A stretch of DNA of 64,000 nucleotides from an uncultured Oscillospiraceae bacterium (GTDB taxonomy: Bacteria > Bacillota > Clostridia > Oscillospirales > Oscillospiraceae). This document shows, piece after piece, positions 16,023-25,615 of this stretch. The position numbers were made by a program, and so were the translations under genes. Each line of letters opens with the position of its first letter. The stretch's first letter is position 1. The stretch spans positions 1-64,000 of the forward strand of contig CAKTPQ010000003.1 of the NCBI GenBank assembly GCA_934591745.1. The letters are read 5' to 3'. The notes under the pieces were generated by a model, which was given only the letters and a program-made list of their open reading frames with translations, ran no database searches and was not told where the DNA came from.

Positions 16023-16080
16023 AGCCGCCGTTCCGGGGCGAAAAATGGAAGATCCTGCTGAAAATCATACTTCGGTATGA

Positions 16081-16108
16081 TTGACAAACTCTGGAAGAAC
16101 GGTAAAAT
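16081..16108 (+). promoter_or_regulatory. promoter of the giant surface protein
   Basis: TTGACA (16081-16086), a 16-bp spacer and TAAAAT (16103-16108). The -10 and spacing match the promoter of the other surface operon at 14350. No LytTR repeat is seen here. Confidence 0.7.
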
Positions 16109-16175
16109 AAAAGGGATAGAAATACACCGATAGGGTGGGAGAGAACAGCAAATGAACGGAGAAAGGAAAGAGAGC

Positions 16176-19100
16176 ATGAAAAAACGCATCATCAGCTTTT
16201 TAATGTGCCTTGTGATGGCGTTCAGCATCGTGCCCGCCGCCGCGTGGGCCGAGGTGCTGCCGTCGGCACAGGACGCGGCCCGTGTCTACGTCAACAGCGC
16301 GGACACCGCCATCCGGCGCGGCGCGGGCACCGCTGTGTCGGCGGAGGAGGCCAAGGCCAGGATCGGCGAGGAGGACTACTACGCCTCCCTGCCTGAAGCC
16401 CTTGAAGCGGCGGAGAACGGCGATACCGTCACGCTGCTGGCGGACCATGAGGAGGACGTGGATGCCATCATGAAGGGCGACCTGTCCACCATGGCCGTTG
16501 TCAAAAAGCGGCTGACGCTGGACCTGAACGGCTTCTCGGTGGACTATCTCACCGTGGGCGATAAGGCCATAGTGGGCGAGCCGACGCATGACGAGGAAAC
16601 AGAAGAAGCAATAGACCAAGTCGCCATTACTGCCGGCGACCTGACCGTTGTGGACAGAAGCCAGGGCGCCTCCGGCAGCATTGCTGAACTCGAGTTCATA
16701 AGCGGCAGGCTGGAGCTTAAGAGCGGTGTCATTGGCGACTCGGACGGCACCTATGGCGATGGAATTACCTGCGCAGGAGGCCGTGATAATGAGAACGTCA
16801 CCGACGGGACGTATGACGGTGAGATCACCGTCACCGGCGGCACGGTGTATAGCCTCTATGCAAAAGAGAATGTTACCGTCACCGTCACCGGCGGCTCTGG
16901 TCACAAGGGCAACTGGTCCAACGACACCGGTAAGATGACCATCACCGGCGGAAGCTTCGCCGATGCACATTTCTCCAACAACGGCGGGACCATTGCCATC
17001 AGCGGCGGCGCGTTTGAGAGCATCACGAACAACGATGCCAGCGCTATTATCCCGCTGATGCCCCTGCTGGCGGACGGCTATGCCTTCTTTGATAAGGACG
17101 GCAATGTGCTGAACGGCACGGCGAAAACGCTGACCGACGTGGAGGTCAAGCGCCATACCCACTCCGTCACCGGCGGCGTCTGCCCCTGCGGCGCGGAGTT
17201 CGTGGCCAGTGTGACCCACGATGAGGCCACCGCCTATTACACCACCCTGCAAAGCGCCTTTGACAACGCGCAGGACTACGATACCATCACCCTGCTGACG
17301 GATGTGGCGCTTACCAAGCCGCTTTCCATCGAGCTGAATTGGACCACTGGGGCCGACAAGTTCACGCTGGATCTGAACGGCAGGACCATCAGCTGCGATA
17401 ACGGAGAAACGAATACGATCTATGTCTCGAACGCAAGGCTTACCATTTGCGACAGCAGCTCCGAAAAAACCGGCAAGGTCACCCAGAATGCCACCTACGC
17501 CGTGTGGGTAGAGTCTAGCGGCACGCTGACCATCACCGGCGGCAGCTTTGGGATGGTGAGGGTCGGTTCCATGGGTCGCGCCGTGATCGGCGGCGGCAGC
17601 TTTTCCGCCATTGATTCCAGTGGTAGTAGTGGCAGCCTCGCAGACCTGCTGGCCGACGGCTACGCCTTCTATGACCAGAGCAGCGGTGAGGTGCAGAACG
17701 GCACAGCCACAAAGCTGACCAATGTGACGGTCAAGAAGCACACCCACAGCGGCAAGCCCTGCGCCTGCGGCTATACCTGCCCCAATACCACTGATATGGA
17801 TGCGACCGGGCACTGCGCCACCTGCGGAGAGCTTCTGGCCCAGGCCAGCGTGACCGTGGATGGCAATACCACCTACGACATCAGCTTCAAAAATGCAGTC
17901 GAAAACGCGGCGGACGGCGCCACCGTGACGCTGCTGCAGGATGTCACCCTGCCCGACGGCGATGAGGTCTATATCAACAAGGCATATGACCAGCAGATCA
18001 GCTTCGCCATCGACTGGAACGGCCATACCCTCTCCGGCAGGCACTACGCATACCTGCTGACCATCAGCGGGGCTGTCAATATGACGCTGAAGGACAGCGG
18101 CGGCAACGGCGGCGTCCGCAATGAATATGCGATCGATGATTACGTGGGTGGAACAGCGGTACATGTTTCCGTCCAAAGCGGCTACTGTGTGACCATCGAG
18201 GGCGGCACCTATTCCGCGCAGGTGGTGAAATATAATTGCAGCGGCGACCTCCGGATCAAAGGCGGCGTGTTCCAAAACCCGGAGCGATCCACCGTAAGGT
18301 ATGCCATCTTCAGCTGCGACAGGAACAAAATTGATACGGGTGCGCTGGCGGATCTGCTGGCCGATGGCTACACCTTCTCCTATTCTGCGAATGCGGCAGA
18401 CACGGAGCGGCTGCTGGATGTCTACACAAACGCCCATACGGAGGCCGGAAAGACCGTCTACGTGGTGTCCCACACCCACGCGTATGACAGCACCACCGGC
18501 AAATGCGCCTGCGGTAAGCCCTGTGCGCATACACTGGACGAAACCGGCAAGTGCACCACCTGCGGCGCCACCTTCGTGGCCCAGGTGAACGGCGACTATT
18601 ACACCACCGTGACCGAGGCCCTTGACAAAGCCTCCTCCGGCGGCACCGTCACCCTGCTGTCCAATGCCGTCACCGAGAACGTGACGTTCGCTGGCGGCGA
18701 TAAGTCCGTCACGCTGGACATGGCCGGCAAGACCCTGACGGCTGCGGACATCGCCCACCCGGCGCTGACCGTTGAGAGCGGCACGCTGACCGTCTCTGGC
18801 GATGCGGCGTTCATCAGTCAGGGCTTTGTGACCATGCTCAGCAGTGATACCCAGCCTGCGATCCTTGTCACCGGCGGCAAGCTGGTGTTCACGGGGGCTC
18901 TCACCGCCGTGGGTGGTTGGAGCGGAAACGCGATGAGCTCTGTTCGGCGGCAGTTCGCCGTGAAAGCCACCGGCGGCGAGCTGGATTTCAAGGGCGGTCT
19001 GGATCTGAAGGGCGGCCTGGCGGTGCTGGGAACGGCAGTGCTGACGAACAAGCTGACGCAGGGCACCTTCTGGATCGATAGGAGCAAAGACGAAAACGAG

Positions 19101-22100
19101 GTGCCGGTGTACGCGATCATCGCGGTCGAAACAAAGGGCACCGATATGAACAAGACCTATAGGAACGTCCGCGCCCTGCTGGCCGACGGTCATGCCTTTG
19201 CTAAGGTAGACAGCGGTGAGATCTGGGGTGTGACCGCCCTGTCGTGCAGCGACAATGTCACCATCGTGCCGCATGAGCATACATGGGAGGCGGACGGCGA
19301 GCTCTATACCTGCACGGTGTGCGGTGAAACCTGCGCACATGAAGGCGGCTATAAGACTGGCGCCTGCACCGTCTGCGGCAAGCCCTGCCCGCACGCACTG
19401 GCGGATCAGAGCACGGTGGATCACAACTATTACTGCAAAGAGTGCGGCGTCCAGATGTTCGCAAGAATCGAGATCAGAGCATACAATTGGGCGCACTTTA
19501 CAAGCCTTGCGGACGCAATGGCTGCGGCCAAGGACGGCCAGACCGTTACGCTGCTGTCGGACATCGACCAAGACGAGCAAAGCGCGGATATTATCGTCAA
19601 CGGCAAAACCGTTACGCTGGATCTGAACGGCAAAACGATCACAGGCGGCTGGATCTATGTCGGCGATAACGAGCAGCCCACGACCGCCACGCTGAAGATC
19701 ATCGGCAGCGGCAGCTTTGTGCTCCCCACCGTATCAGGCGTTCTTACCGTTCATCCGGGCGGTACACTGGATCTGAGCGGCTGGACAGGCGGTACGCTCA
19801 CCCGTGTGCAGATCGATGACAGTTCGGACGCGAGTGAGGACATCCGGAAAAAGACCTCGCTCGTTGTCGGGGAAAGAGCAGGCACCATTGAAGAACTGGA
19901 TATCTTGAATTGGCAGTTAGGCGCAGCCGATACGGCAAACGCGATCAATCTCGGCGGCGGCAGCTATGGCAAGATTAATATGAGTGGCGTGAGTGGCGGC
20001 TCTGCGCAGTACCTTGCCGTTGGCAGCCTGCTTGCCTCCGGCTATGCCTTCAAGGACACGGATGGGTATGTGAGATATGACCGGGAAATTACGAAGGGAA
20101 CGAATTACGCCGGCTCCATCTCCGACGTTACCGTTGTCCAGTGCGACCACAGCGGACTTACCGCCCTGCCCGCGGACGGCAAGTGCCCGTACTGCAATGT
20201 CAGCGGCTTTGTCGCGATGGTGGAGACATCGAACGGCGTTCTGATCGCTTTTACGGACGCACAGACCGCTTTCGATGAGGCAGAGGACGGCGAAACGGTG
20301 ACGCTGCTGGAGGGCGTCACGGATGATGCGGTCATCGACAAGGCCGTCACGGTGGACCTCAACGGGAAAAATATGTCCACGGTGACAGTCAGTGCGCTGG
20401 CAAAGTTCAAGAACTCCGGAGCCACCGGCGGCCAGATCACCAGCCTGACCATCGACAGCGCTGACGCCGTGCTGGGCGACCTGCTGGCGGACGGTTACAG
20501 CTTCAAGGACAACACCGGCAAGTGGCTGGGTGTTTCTGATTTGCTGGGCACGAGCGCCGACGAGGTCATGGTGTGCAGGATGGGCGTCATCAACAGCGTA
20601 AGCGCCAACACGGACAAAAGCATGACCTATGGCGAGAGCATCACCATCGGCCCGTCTATTGGATACAGTGGTGGTTCTCTGACCGACCGTCAGTGGTACG
20701 AGCTGAGTGAAGAAGGCCGTTGGGTAACGGCTGACAGCGGCACCGTCTCGCCTCTCGGCGGCTATGAGATATCTGGTCTGGATGCCGGCACATACTACTA
20801 TCGCTGCGTGGTCACAGGCAGCGACGGCGCCAGCGCTGTAAGCCCCTGCATCACCCTTACAGTGGAGGAAGCAGACTTCAACGATGCGGTCGTCGAGCTG
20901 GAGCAGTCCGAGTTGACCTATGCACTGGATGCAGGCGGCAGCCCGGCCACCCAAAGCGTGCACGTCAAATCGGTCAAGATCGCCGGTGTCGAGGTGCCCG
21001 AGAAAGCGTATACTATCGAGGGCACTGACAGCGCTTCACTTGCGGGTACCTATTATATTTATATTAAGGCCGCGGAGGGCGCCACTAACTATACCGGCGT
21101 CAAAGAGGTCAAATGGAAGATCATCCCGCTGGAGCTTGACGGGATCTACGTGGACAACAACGTGATCAAGACCTACGACGGCAAACCGGTGGATCTGAAC
21201 ACCAGCATCTTCGGCAAGGGTACGTTGGTGTTCACGGATGTCAGCGGCAACCACGTTACGCTTAGCCGGTACAGGCACTACAGCGTCCAGCGCATCGACC
21301 ACAGCTTTACCAGTGCCAACGCCGGCAGCACCGGCGATGTGACCGTCTGGGTCGATCTGTATCCTACCGGCGACATCATCTTCAGAAAAGGGACGACCAG
21401 CGTGCAGAAAGGGATCACGCTGAAGAACATGACCATCGGGCAGGCATCCCTGCAGGGGCCTGTCGCCGTCCCCCTGCAGGTGGTGAACGGCGTGGACAGA
21501 GACTATACGCTGGACATCCTCGCCGAGATCCGGAAGACACTGCCCGTGTGGCAGAGCTGCGGTGATGTCACGTACTCGCTGCCGAAGGTCGATCTGCCGA
21601 CGGAATACTATGAGGTCGGCAGAGTATCCATCGATAAAGACGGCGTCCTGACGCTGCCCATCCACGCAGAAACTGCCGATACGGTCGACGATATCGGCAC
21701 GGTCACGGTCACGGCAAGCACCCAGAACTATGGGGATATTACAGTCACCGTCAATGTCTCCTCCATGAACAAGAGCGCCATCGAGATAAGCAAGCACCCG
21801 ACTGCGACACCGATCACCTATGGCCAGATGGTGAAGGACAGCCAGTTCATCCCGGATGGCGTTGTGGTGACGGGCGAAGACGATGGCCTCGTTGTGGAGG
21901 GCGAGTTCCGCTGGAAGGCGGAGTACGCTGACGAGAAGCCGGAACCCGCATCCTGCTGGGTGGAGTACGAATTCATTCCCACAGGCGAGAACGCTTATAA
22001 GTACAAGACCGGCGGGAGCGGGATGAGCATTAAGGTAAATCCGGCGCTGCTCACGGACGTGTCCGTTGAGCAGACCAACGAGCTTACCTATACAGGCAAA

Positions 22101-24194
22101 CCGCAGACCGCGACCGTAAAGACCACGGCCCATACCGTGGACAACTGGGATGAGCGCGTGACGTTCTACTACGGCCTGAAGGAGTGGACCGGGGCGTATG
22201 GAGAGTTCAGATCGGACGTGCCGGCCTTTACCGAGGCAGGCGCCCACACCGTCTATTACCGCACGCTCGATGGTGCGCTGCATCATGAGATCGCCACCGG
22301 CAGCTTCACCGTCACCATCGCACCCAAGACGGTGGACGCGCCCACCATCGAGCTGAGCGAGAGCGTGTTCACCTATACCGGCGAGGCCTTTGAACCCACG
22401 GTCGTCATCAAGGACGGCGACACGGTCATCCCCGCCGGGGAGTACACCGTCTCCTACAAGGACAACACCGATGCCGGTACGGCCACCGTCGTCATCGAGG
22501 ATAAGCCCGGCGGCAACTACGCCGTCAGCGGCACCGCGTCCTTTAAGATCGAAAAGGCCAATGCCAAGCTCCTCACGCCTCCCACGGCCAACACCCTGAC
22601 CTACACTGGCGCCGAACAGGCTCTGGCGGCAGCCGGTACGGCGGAGGGCGGCTGGATGCGGTACAGCCTGGATGACATGACCTACGAGATCGACATCCCC
22701 ACCGGCACGGATGCCGGCACCTACACCGTGTGGTACACGGTGATAGGCGACAGCAACCACAACAGCACCCGGGATTTCCAGAGCTTCACCGTCACCATCG
22801 CGCCTAAGACGGTGGATGCCCCGGTCATCGAGGTGAGCGGGGCCCCGTTCGCCTACACCGGCAAGGCCATTGAGCCTACCGTTATCGTCAAGGACGGTGG
22901 CACGGTCATCCCCGCCGGGGAGTACACCGTCTCCTGCAGGGACAACACCGGTGTCGGTACCGCCGCTGTCACCATCACGGATAAGACCGGCGGCAACTAC
23001 ACCGTCAGCGGCACCGCGTCCTTTGCCATCGACCCGGCGAAGCTGACCAACGTGTCCGTCACCGCGCCGGCACTGTCCTACAACGGCAAGGCACAGACGC
23101 CCGATATCCGTGCGGCGGCGGATACCGTGGACGGTTCCCCCGTCACCGTGACGTACAGCGAGACGGAGAACGGCGTTTACACCGAGACCATCCCGTCTTA
23201 CAGCGCCGTGGGCAGCTATGAGCTGTACTACCGGCTCACTGCCGCCAACCATGAGACTGTATCCGGCAGCCTGCGCATCACGGTGCAGAAGTCCGGCGAG
23301 CCGAGCTATACCGTCAGCGGCGAGGTGAAGCAGATCGACCTGATGGATCGCGGTCAGCCCGGCAGCCCCGTGGAGGGTGCTGAGGTCACCATCCGCAGAG
23401 GTCTGGAGGTCATCGGCGGCCGGAAGACCACGGACGCGGACGGCAGATTCGATCTGGACGGCGTGCCCGCCGGTGTGTACAACGTTGTGGTGGAGTATCA
23501 CGACCGGGTCATCACCCAGATGGTGAAGCTGGTGGATCACAATGTTACCGGGCTGCCGGTGGGGATCCCCCTCCAGGACGTGAACAGCGAGCTGGCCATC
23601 CGCGGCGGCTCCGACCTGACGAACGGCATGGTGGTGGGCGGCCTGGATGACGAGGCGGCCAACCAGTTCCCCGACAGCGGCGGTTCCGTTTCCGTCAGCA
23701 TGGATATCCGTGAGCGGTCTGCCGACAGAACTGACCCGGTCCAGAGAGCCATCCGCGGCAAGGCCGGCGGCATGACGCTGGACTTCGTGGACATGACGCT
23801 GCTGCTGGTACGGGACGGCGTGTCCTCCGACCTGGCGGAGACAAAGGGACTGCTGGAGATCATCATCTCCTACGATACCAGCCGCCGCGGCATCACGGTG
23901 CTGCGCAGCCATAACGGCGAGGTGCAGACGCTGGAGGCCTGCGGCCCCACCGGCGGCAGGGAGGGCTACTATGTGGACAAGGCCAACGGCTGCATCCACA
24001 TCTTCGCCCAGAAGTTCTCCACCTACGCCATCGGCTATACCACAGGCAATGACAAGCCTGACAGCAGACCCGCTGTCAAGGAAGCCACGTCCCCGGCCAC
24101 CGGCGACGCGGGCCTGGTGGTCTATGCGGCCATGGCGCTGAGCAGCTGCACCGGCACGGCGCTGCTGCTGCGCCGCAAGCGCGAGCACGAATAA
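16176..24194 (+). CDS. giant multidomain surface protein with sorting tail
   Basis: A 2,672-aa protein. ATG 16176 gives a typical signal peptide (MKKRIISFLMCLVMAFSIVPAAAWA); an in-frame ATG at 16152 is an alternative. The first half is about six repeated modules. Each has beta-helix-like strands (DGATVTLLQDV type), an LLADGYAF-type motif and then a short His/Cys-rich piece such as HTH followed by CACG and CxxC pairs. The second half has Ig-like and MBG/YDG-type beta-sandwich repeats; two copies near 22,310 and 22,800 are nearly the same. A carboxypeptidase-regulatory-like domain follows (about 2,385-2,470). The C-terminus reads SPATGD, a hydrophobic segment and LRRKREHE, a sortase signal. Probably a wall-linked adhesin or stalk. 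It is transcribed alone, between its own promoter and terminator. Confidence 0.85.
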   Translation: MKKRIISFLMCLVMAFSIVPAAAWAEVLPSAQDAARVYVNSADTAIRRGAGTAVSAEEAKARIGEEDYYASLPEALEAAENGDTVTLLADHEEDVDAIMKGDLSTMAVVKKRLTLDLNGFSVDYLTVGDKAIVGEPTHDEETEEAIDQVAITAGDLTVVDRSQGASGSIAELEFISGRLELKSGVIGDSDGTYGDGITCAGGRDNENVTDGTYDGEITVTGGTVYSLYAKENVTVTVTGGSGHKGNWSNDTGKMTITGGSFADAHFSNNGGTIAISGGAFESITNNDASAIIPLMPLLADGYAFFDKDGNVLNGTAKTLTDVEVKRHTHSVTGGVCPCGAEFVASVTHDEATAYYTTLQSAFDNAQDYDTITLLTDVALTKPLSIELNWTTGADKFTLDLNGRTISCDNGETNTIYVSNARLTICDSSSEKTGKVTQNATYAVWVESSGTLTITGGSFGMVRVGSMGRAVIGGGSFSAIDSSGSSGSLADLLADGYAFYDQSSGEVQNGTATKLTNVTVKKHTHSGKPCACGYTCPNTTDMDATGHCATCGELLAQASVTVDGNTTYDISFKNAVENAADGATVTLLQDVTLPDGDEVYINKAYDQQISFAIDWNGHTLSGRHYAYLLTISGAVNMTLKDSGGNGGVRNEYAIDDYVGGTAVHVSVQSGYCVTIEGGTYSAQVVKYNCSGDLRIKGGVFQNPERSTVRYAIFSCDRNKIDTGALADLLADGYTFSYSANAADTERLLDVYTNAHTEAGKTVYVVSHTHAYDSTTGKCACGKPCAHTLDETGKCTTCGATFVAQVNGDYYTTVTEALDKASSGGTVTLLSNAVTENVTFAGGDKSVTLDMAGKTLTAADIAHPALTVESGTLTVSGDAAFISQGFVTMLSSDTQPAILVTGGKLVFTGALTAVGGWSGNAMSSVRRQFAVKATGGELDFKGGLDLKGGLAVLGTAVLTNKLTQGTFWIDRSKDENEVPVYAIIAVETKGTDMNKTYRNVRALLADGHAFAKVDSGEIWGVTALSCSDNVTIVPHEHTWEADGELYTCTVCGETCAHEGGYKTGACTVCGKPCPHALADQSTVDHNYYCKECGVQMFARIEIRAYNWAHFTSLADAMAAAKDGQTVTLLSDIDQDEQSADIIVNGKTVTLDLNGKTITGGWIYVGDNEQPTTATLKIIGSGSFVLPTVSGVLTVHPGGTLDLSGWTGGTLTRVQIDDSSDASEDIRKKTSLVVGERAGTIEELDILNWQLGAADTANAINLGGGSYGKINMSGVSGGSAQYLAVGSLLASGYAFKDTDGYVRYDREITKGTNYAGSISDVTVVQCDHSGLTALPADGKCPYCNVSGFVAMVETSNGVLIAFTDAQTAFDEAEDGETVTLLEGVTDDAVIDKAVTVDLNGKNMSTVTVSALAKFKNSGATGGQITSLTIDSADAVLGDLLADGYSFKDNTGKWLGVSDLLGTSADEVMVCRMGVINSVSANTDKSMTYGESITIGPSIGYSGGSLTDRQWYELSEEGRWVTADSGTVSPLGGYEISGLDAGTYYYRCVVTGSDGASAVSPCITLTVEEADFNDAVVELEQSELTYALDAGGSPATQSVHVKSVKIAGVEVPEKAYTIEGTDSASLAGTYYIYIKAAEGATNYTGVKEVKWKIIPLELDGIYVDNNVIKTYDGKPVDLNTSIFGKGTLVFTDVSGNHVTLSRYRHYSVQRIDHSFTSANAGSTGDVTVWVDLYPTGDIIFRKGTTSVQKGITLKNMTIGQASLQGPVAVPLQVVNGVDRDYTLDILAEIRKTLPVWQSCGDVTYSLPKVDLPTEYYEVGRVSIDKDGVLTLPIHAETADTVDDIGTVTVTASTQNYGDITVTVNVSSMNKSAIEISKHPTATPITYGQMVKDSQFIPDGVVVTGEDDGLVVEGEFRWKAEYADEKPEPASCWVEYEFIPTGENAYKYKTGGSGMSIKVNPALLTDVSVEQTNELTYTGKPQTATVKTTAHTVDNWDERVTFYYGLKEWTGAYGEFRSDVPAFTEAGAHTVYYRTLDGALHHEIATGSFTVTIAPKTVDAPTIELSESVFTYTGEAFEPTVVIKDGDTVIPAGEYTVSYKDNTDAGTATVVIEDKPGGNYAVSGTASFKIEKANAKLLTPPTANTLTYTGAEQALAAAGTAEGGWMRYSLDDMTYEIDIPTGTDAGTYTVWYTVIGDSNHNSTRDFQSFTVTIAPKTVDAPVIEVSGAPFAYTGKAIEPTVIVKDGGTVIPAGEYTVSCRDNTGVGTAAVTITDKTGGNYTVSGTASFAIDPAKLTNVSVTAPALSYNGKAQTPDIRAAADTVDGSPVTVTYSETENGVYTETIPSYSAVGSYELYYRLTAANHETVSGSLRITVQKSGEPSYTVSGEVKQIDLMDRGQPGSPVEGAEVTIRRGLEVIGGRKTTDADGRFDLDGVPAGVYNVVVEYHDRVITQMVKLVDHNVTGLPVGIPLQDVNSELAIRGGSDLTNGMVVGGLDDEAANQFPDSGGSVSVSMDIRERSADRTDPVQRAIRGKAGGMTLDFVDMTLLLVRDGVSSDLAETKGLLEIIISYDTSRRGITVLRSHNGEVQTLEACGPTGGREGYYVDKANGCIHIFAQKFSTYAIGYTTGNDKPDSRPAVKEATSPATGDAGLVVYAAMALSSCTGTALLLRRKREHE

Positions 24195-24197
24195 CGC

Positions 24198-24231
24198 AAA
24201 AAGATGACCGGCCCCAGGCCGGTCATCTTTT
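24198..24231 (+). terminator. terminator of the giant surface protein gene
   Basis: AAAAGATGACCGGCC pairs with GGCCGGTCATCTTTT around a 3-nt loop, starting 4 bp after the stop codon. Confidence 0.9.
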
Positions 24232-24232
24232 G

Positions 24233-24261
24233 TTGCCAACCGTCGGAAAAAGCGGTATAAT
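24233..24261 (+). promoter_or_regulatory. promoter of the acetyltransferase-regulator operon
   Basis: TTGCCA (24233-24238), a 17-bp spacer and TATAAT (24256-24261), directly behind the previous terminator. Confidence 0.75.
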
Positions 24262-24297
24262 CGGCGTATATGAAACGCGGCGAAAGGAGCACGGCTT

Positions 24298-25584
24298 ATG
24301 AACTACGATATGGCAGCCCGCGGCTGGGACATCCGCCCCCTGACGGAGGGGGACATCGAGGCGTATCTGGACATCTACCTCAACTCCTACCCGGCCTACA
24401 AGGCGCTGGACGCCGAATGCCGCGCCCATTACCGGGCCAAGCACCTCACCGAGCTGCGGGAGGACACCCAGACCCGCACGGTGGGCCTTTTCGAGAACGG
24501 CACGCTTATCGCCACCATGAAGCTCATTTTGTTTTCCATGAACTTCTTCGGACGGATGCAGCCCGCCTGCGGCCTGATGGCGCTGGAGGTCCATCCGCTC
24601 CACAAGAAGAAGGGCACGGCGCTGGCCATGGTGCGGTACTTCGAGGACTATGCCCGGCAAAACGGCGCGCTGCTGACGCTGCTTCTGCCGTTCCGCATCG
24701 ACTTCTACCGCCGGATGGGCTACGGTTTTGCCGGCAAGCTGTACGAATACCACCTGCCCACATCGGTGCTGCCGAAGCCCGATGCAGCGGCGCAGCGCCG
24801 TCTGCGGCTCCTGCAGCCGGAGGACTTCGATGCGGCCATGGCCTGCCAGCGCCGCTTCGCTGCCCAGAACCACGGCATGGTGGAGAAATTCGACGAGGAG
24901 CTGCGCGCCGCCCGGGACGACATACAGGCGCGGCGCCTGGGCTGGTACGACGACGGAGGTACGCTGCGGGGCTACGCGGCCTACCGCTTTGAAAGTGCCA
25001 GCGACACCAACTATACACAGAACCGCCTCAGCGTGGAGGAGCTGGTCTATGAGGACGGCGCCGTGCTGCGCGCTTTGCTGGGCGGCCTGAAACTGCAGGA
25101 GGATCTGGCGCAGACCGTGATCCTCCGCACCGGTGAGGAGGACTTCCATCACCTGCTGCACGACCCGCAGGATGTGTCGAAGAACTACATCGACTACGGC
25201 TTTCTGCAGACCAATGTCTCCGCCGTGGGGACCATGTTCAAGCTGACGGACGGCCAGGCTTTTCTGGAAAAAACGGCCTACCGTCCGTTCCCGCAGGGTA
25301 CGCTGACCGCGGCGTTCCGCTGCCGGGATGAGATGTCGGGCGCGGAACAGTGCCTGCGCATTGCCTTTTCGCAGGGCCGCTGGGTCGCGGCAGCGCCGGA
25401 CGCGGCAGCGGATGTTACCGTCACCTGCCGCCAGGGGGAGCTGACGTCTCTGCTGATGGGGTCCTGCGAGCTGGAGAGCCTGCTGCGGCTGGGCGCCGCC
25501 GAGGCGGACGATCCCGGCAAGGCGCGGGAATTGGCCCGTCTGCTGCACTGGGACCAGAAGCCGTGGCTCAACGCGGATTATTGA
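24298..25584 (+). CDS. GNAT acetyltransferase, Eis type
   Basis: A 428-aa protein with the Eis-like three-part layout. An N-terminal GNAT domain (about 8-150) has the acetyl-CoA loop region ALEVHPLHKKKGTALAM. A second, degenerate GNAT half (about 170-300) and a C-terminal SCP2-like beta domain (about 310-410) follow. Relatives acetylate amines on small molecules or proteins using acetyl-CoA; the substrate here is unknown. It starts at ATG 24298 behind AAAGGAG and has its own good promoter. The LuxR-type regulator follows after 31 bp in the same operon. Confidence 0.85.
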   Translation: MNYDMAARGWDIRPLTEGDIEAYLDIYLNSYPAYKALDAECRAHYRAKHLTELREDTQTRTVGLFENGTLIATMKLILFSMNFFGRMQPACGLMALEVHPLHKKKGTALAMVRYFEDYARQNGALLTLLLPFRIDFYRRMGYGFAGKLYEYHLPTSVLPKPDAAAQRRLRLLQPEDFDAAMACQRRFAAQNHGMVEKFDEELRAARDDIQARRLGWYDDGGTLRGYAAYRFESASDTNYTQNRLSVEELVYEDGAVLRALLGGLKLQEDLAQTVILRTGEEDFHHLLHDPQDVSKNYIDYGFLQTNVSAVGTMFKLTDGQAFLEKTAYRPFPQGTLTAAFRCRDEMSGAEQCLRIAFSQGRWVAAAPDAAADVTVTCRQGELTSLLMGSCELESLLRLGAAEADDPGKARELARLLHWDQKPWLNADY

Positions 25585-25615
25585 GAGAAAAAACAGCGAA
25601 AGGAAGGGTGCGGGC

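Noticed and set aside
14480..16084. 534-codon plus-strand frame
   Set aside because: Only its first codons fit the LytTR regulator remnant. From about 15065 it is the antisense shadow of dapF and its promoter.
15926..16228. N-terminal extension of DapF by 101 residues
   Set aside because: The frame is open but covers the promoter of dapF, and the normal family start with a ribosome site is at 15925.
16900..20560. Dockerin or cohesin in the giant sorted protein
   Set aside because: No paired calcium loops of the DxNxDG type or cohesin pattern are seen; the repeats are beta-helix modules with His/Cys pieces.
21036..24239. Long minus-strand ORFs opposite the giant proteins (also around 28634-36250, 51626-54892 and 54738-58595)
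   Set aside because: They are antisense to clear coding regions, rich in His/Arg/Gln/Gly, and lack ribosome sites and domains. High GC causes such long false frames.
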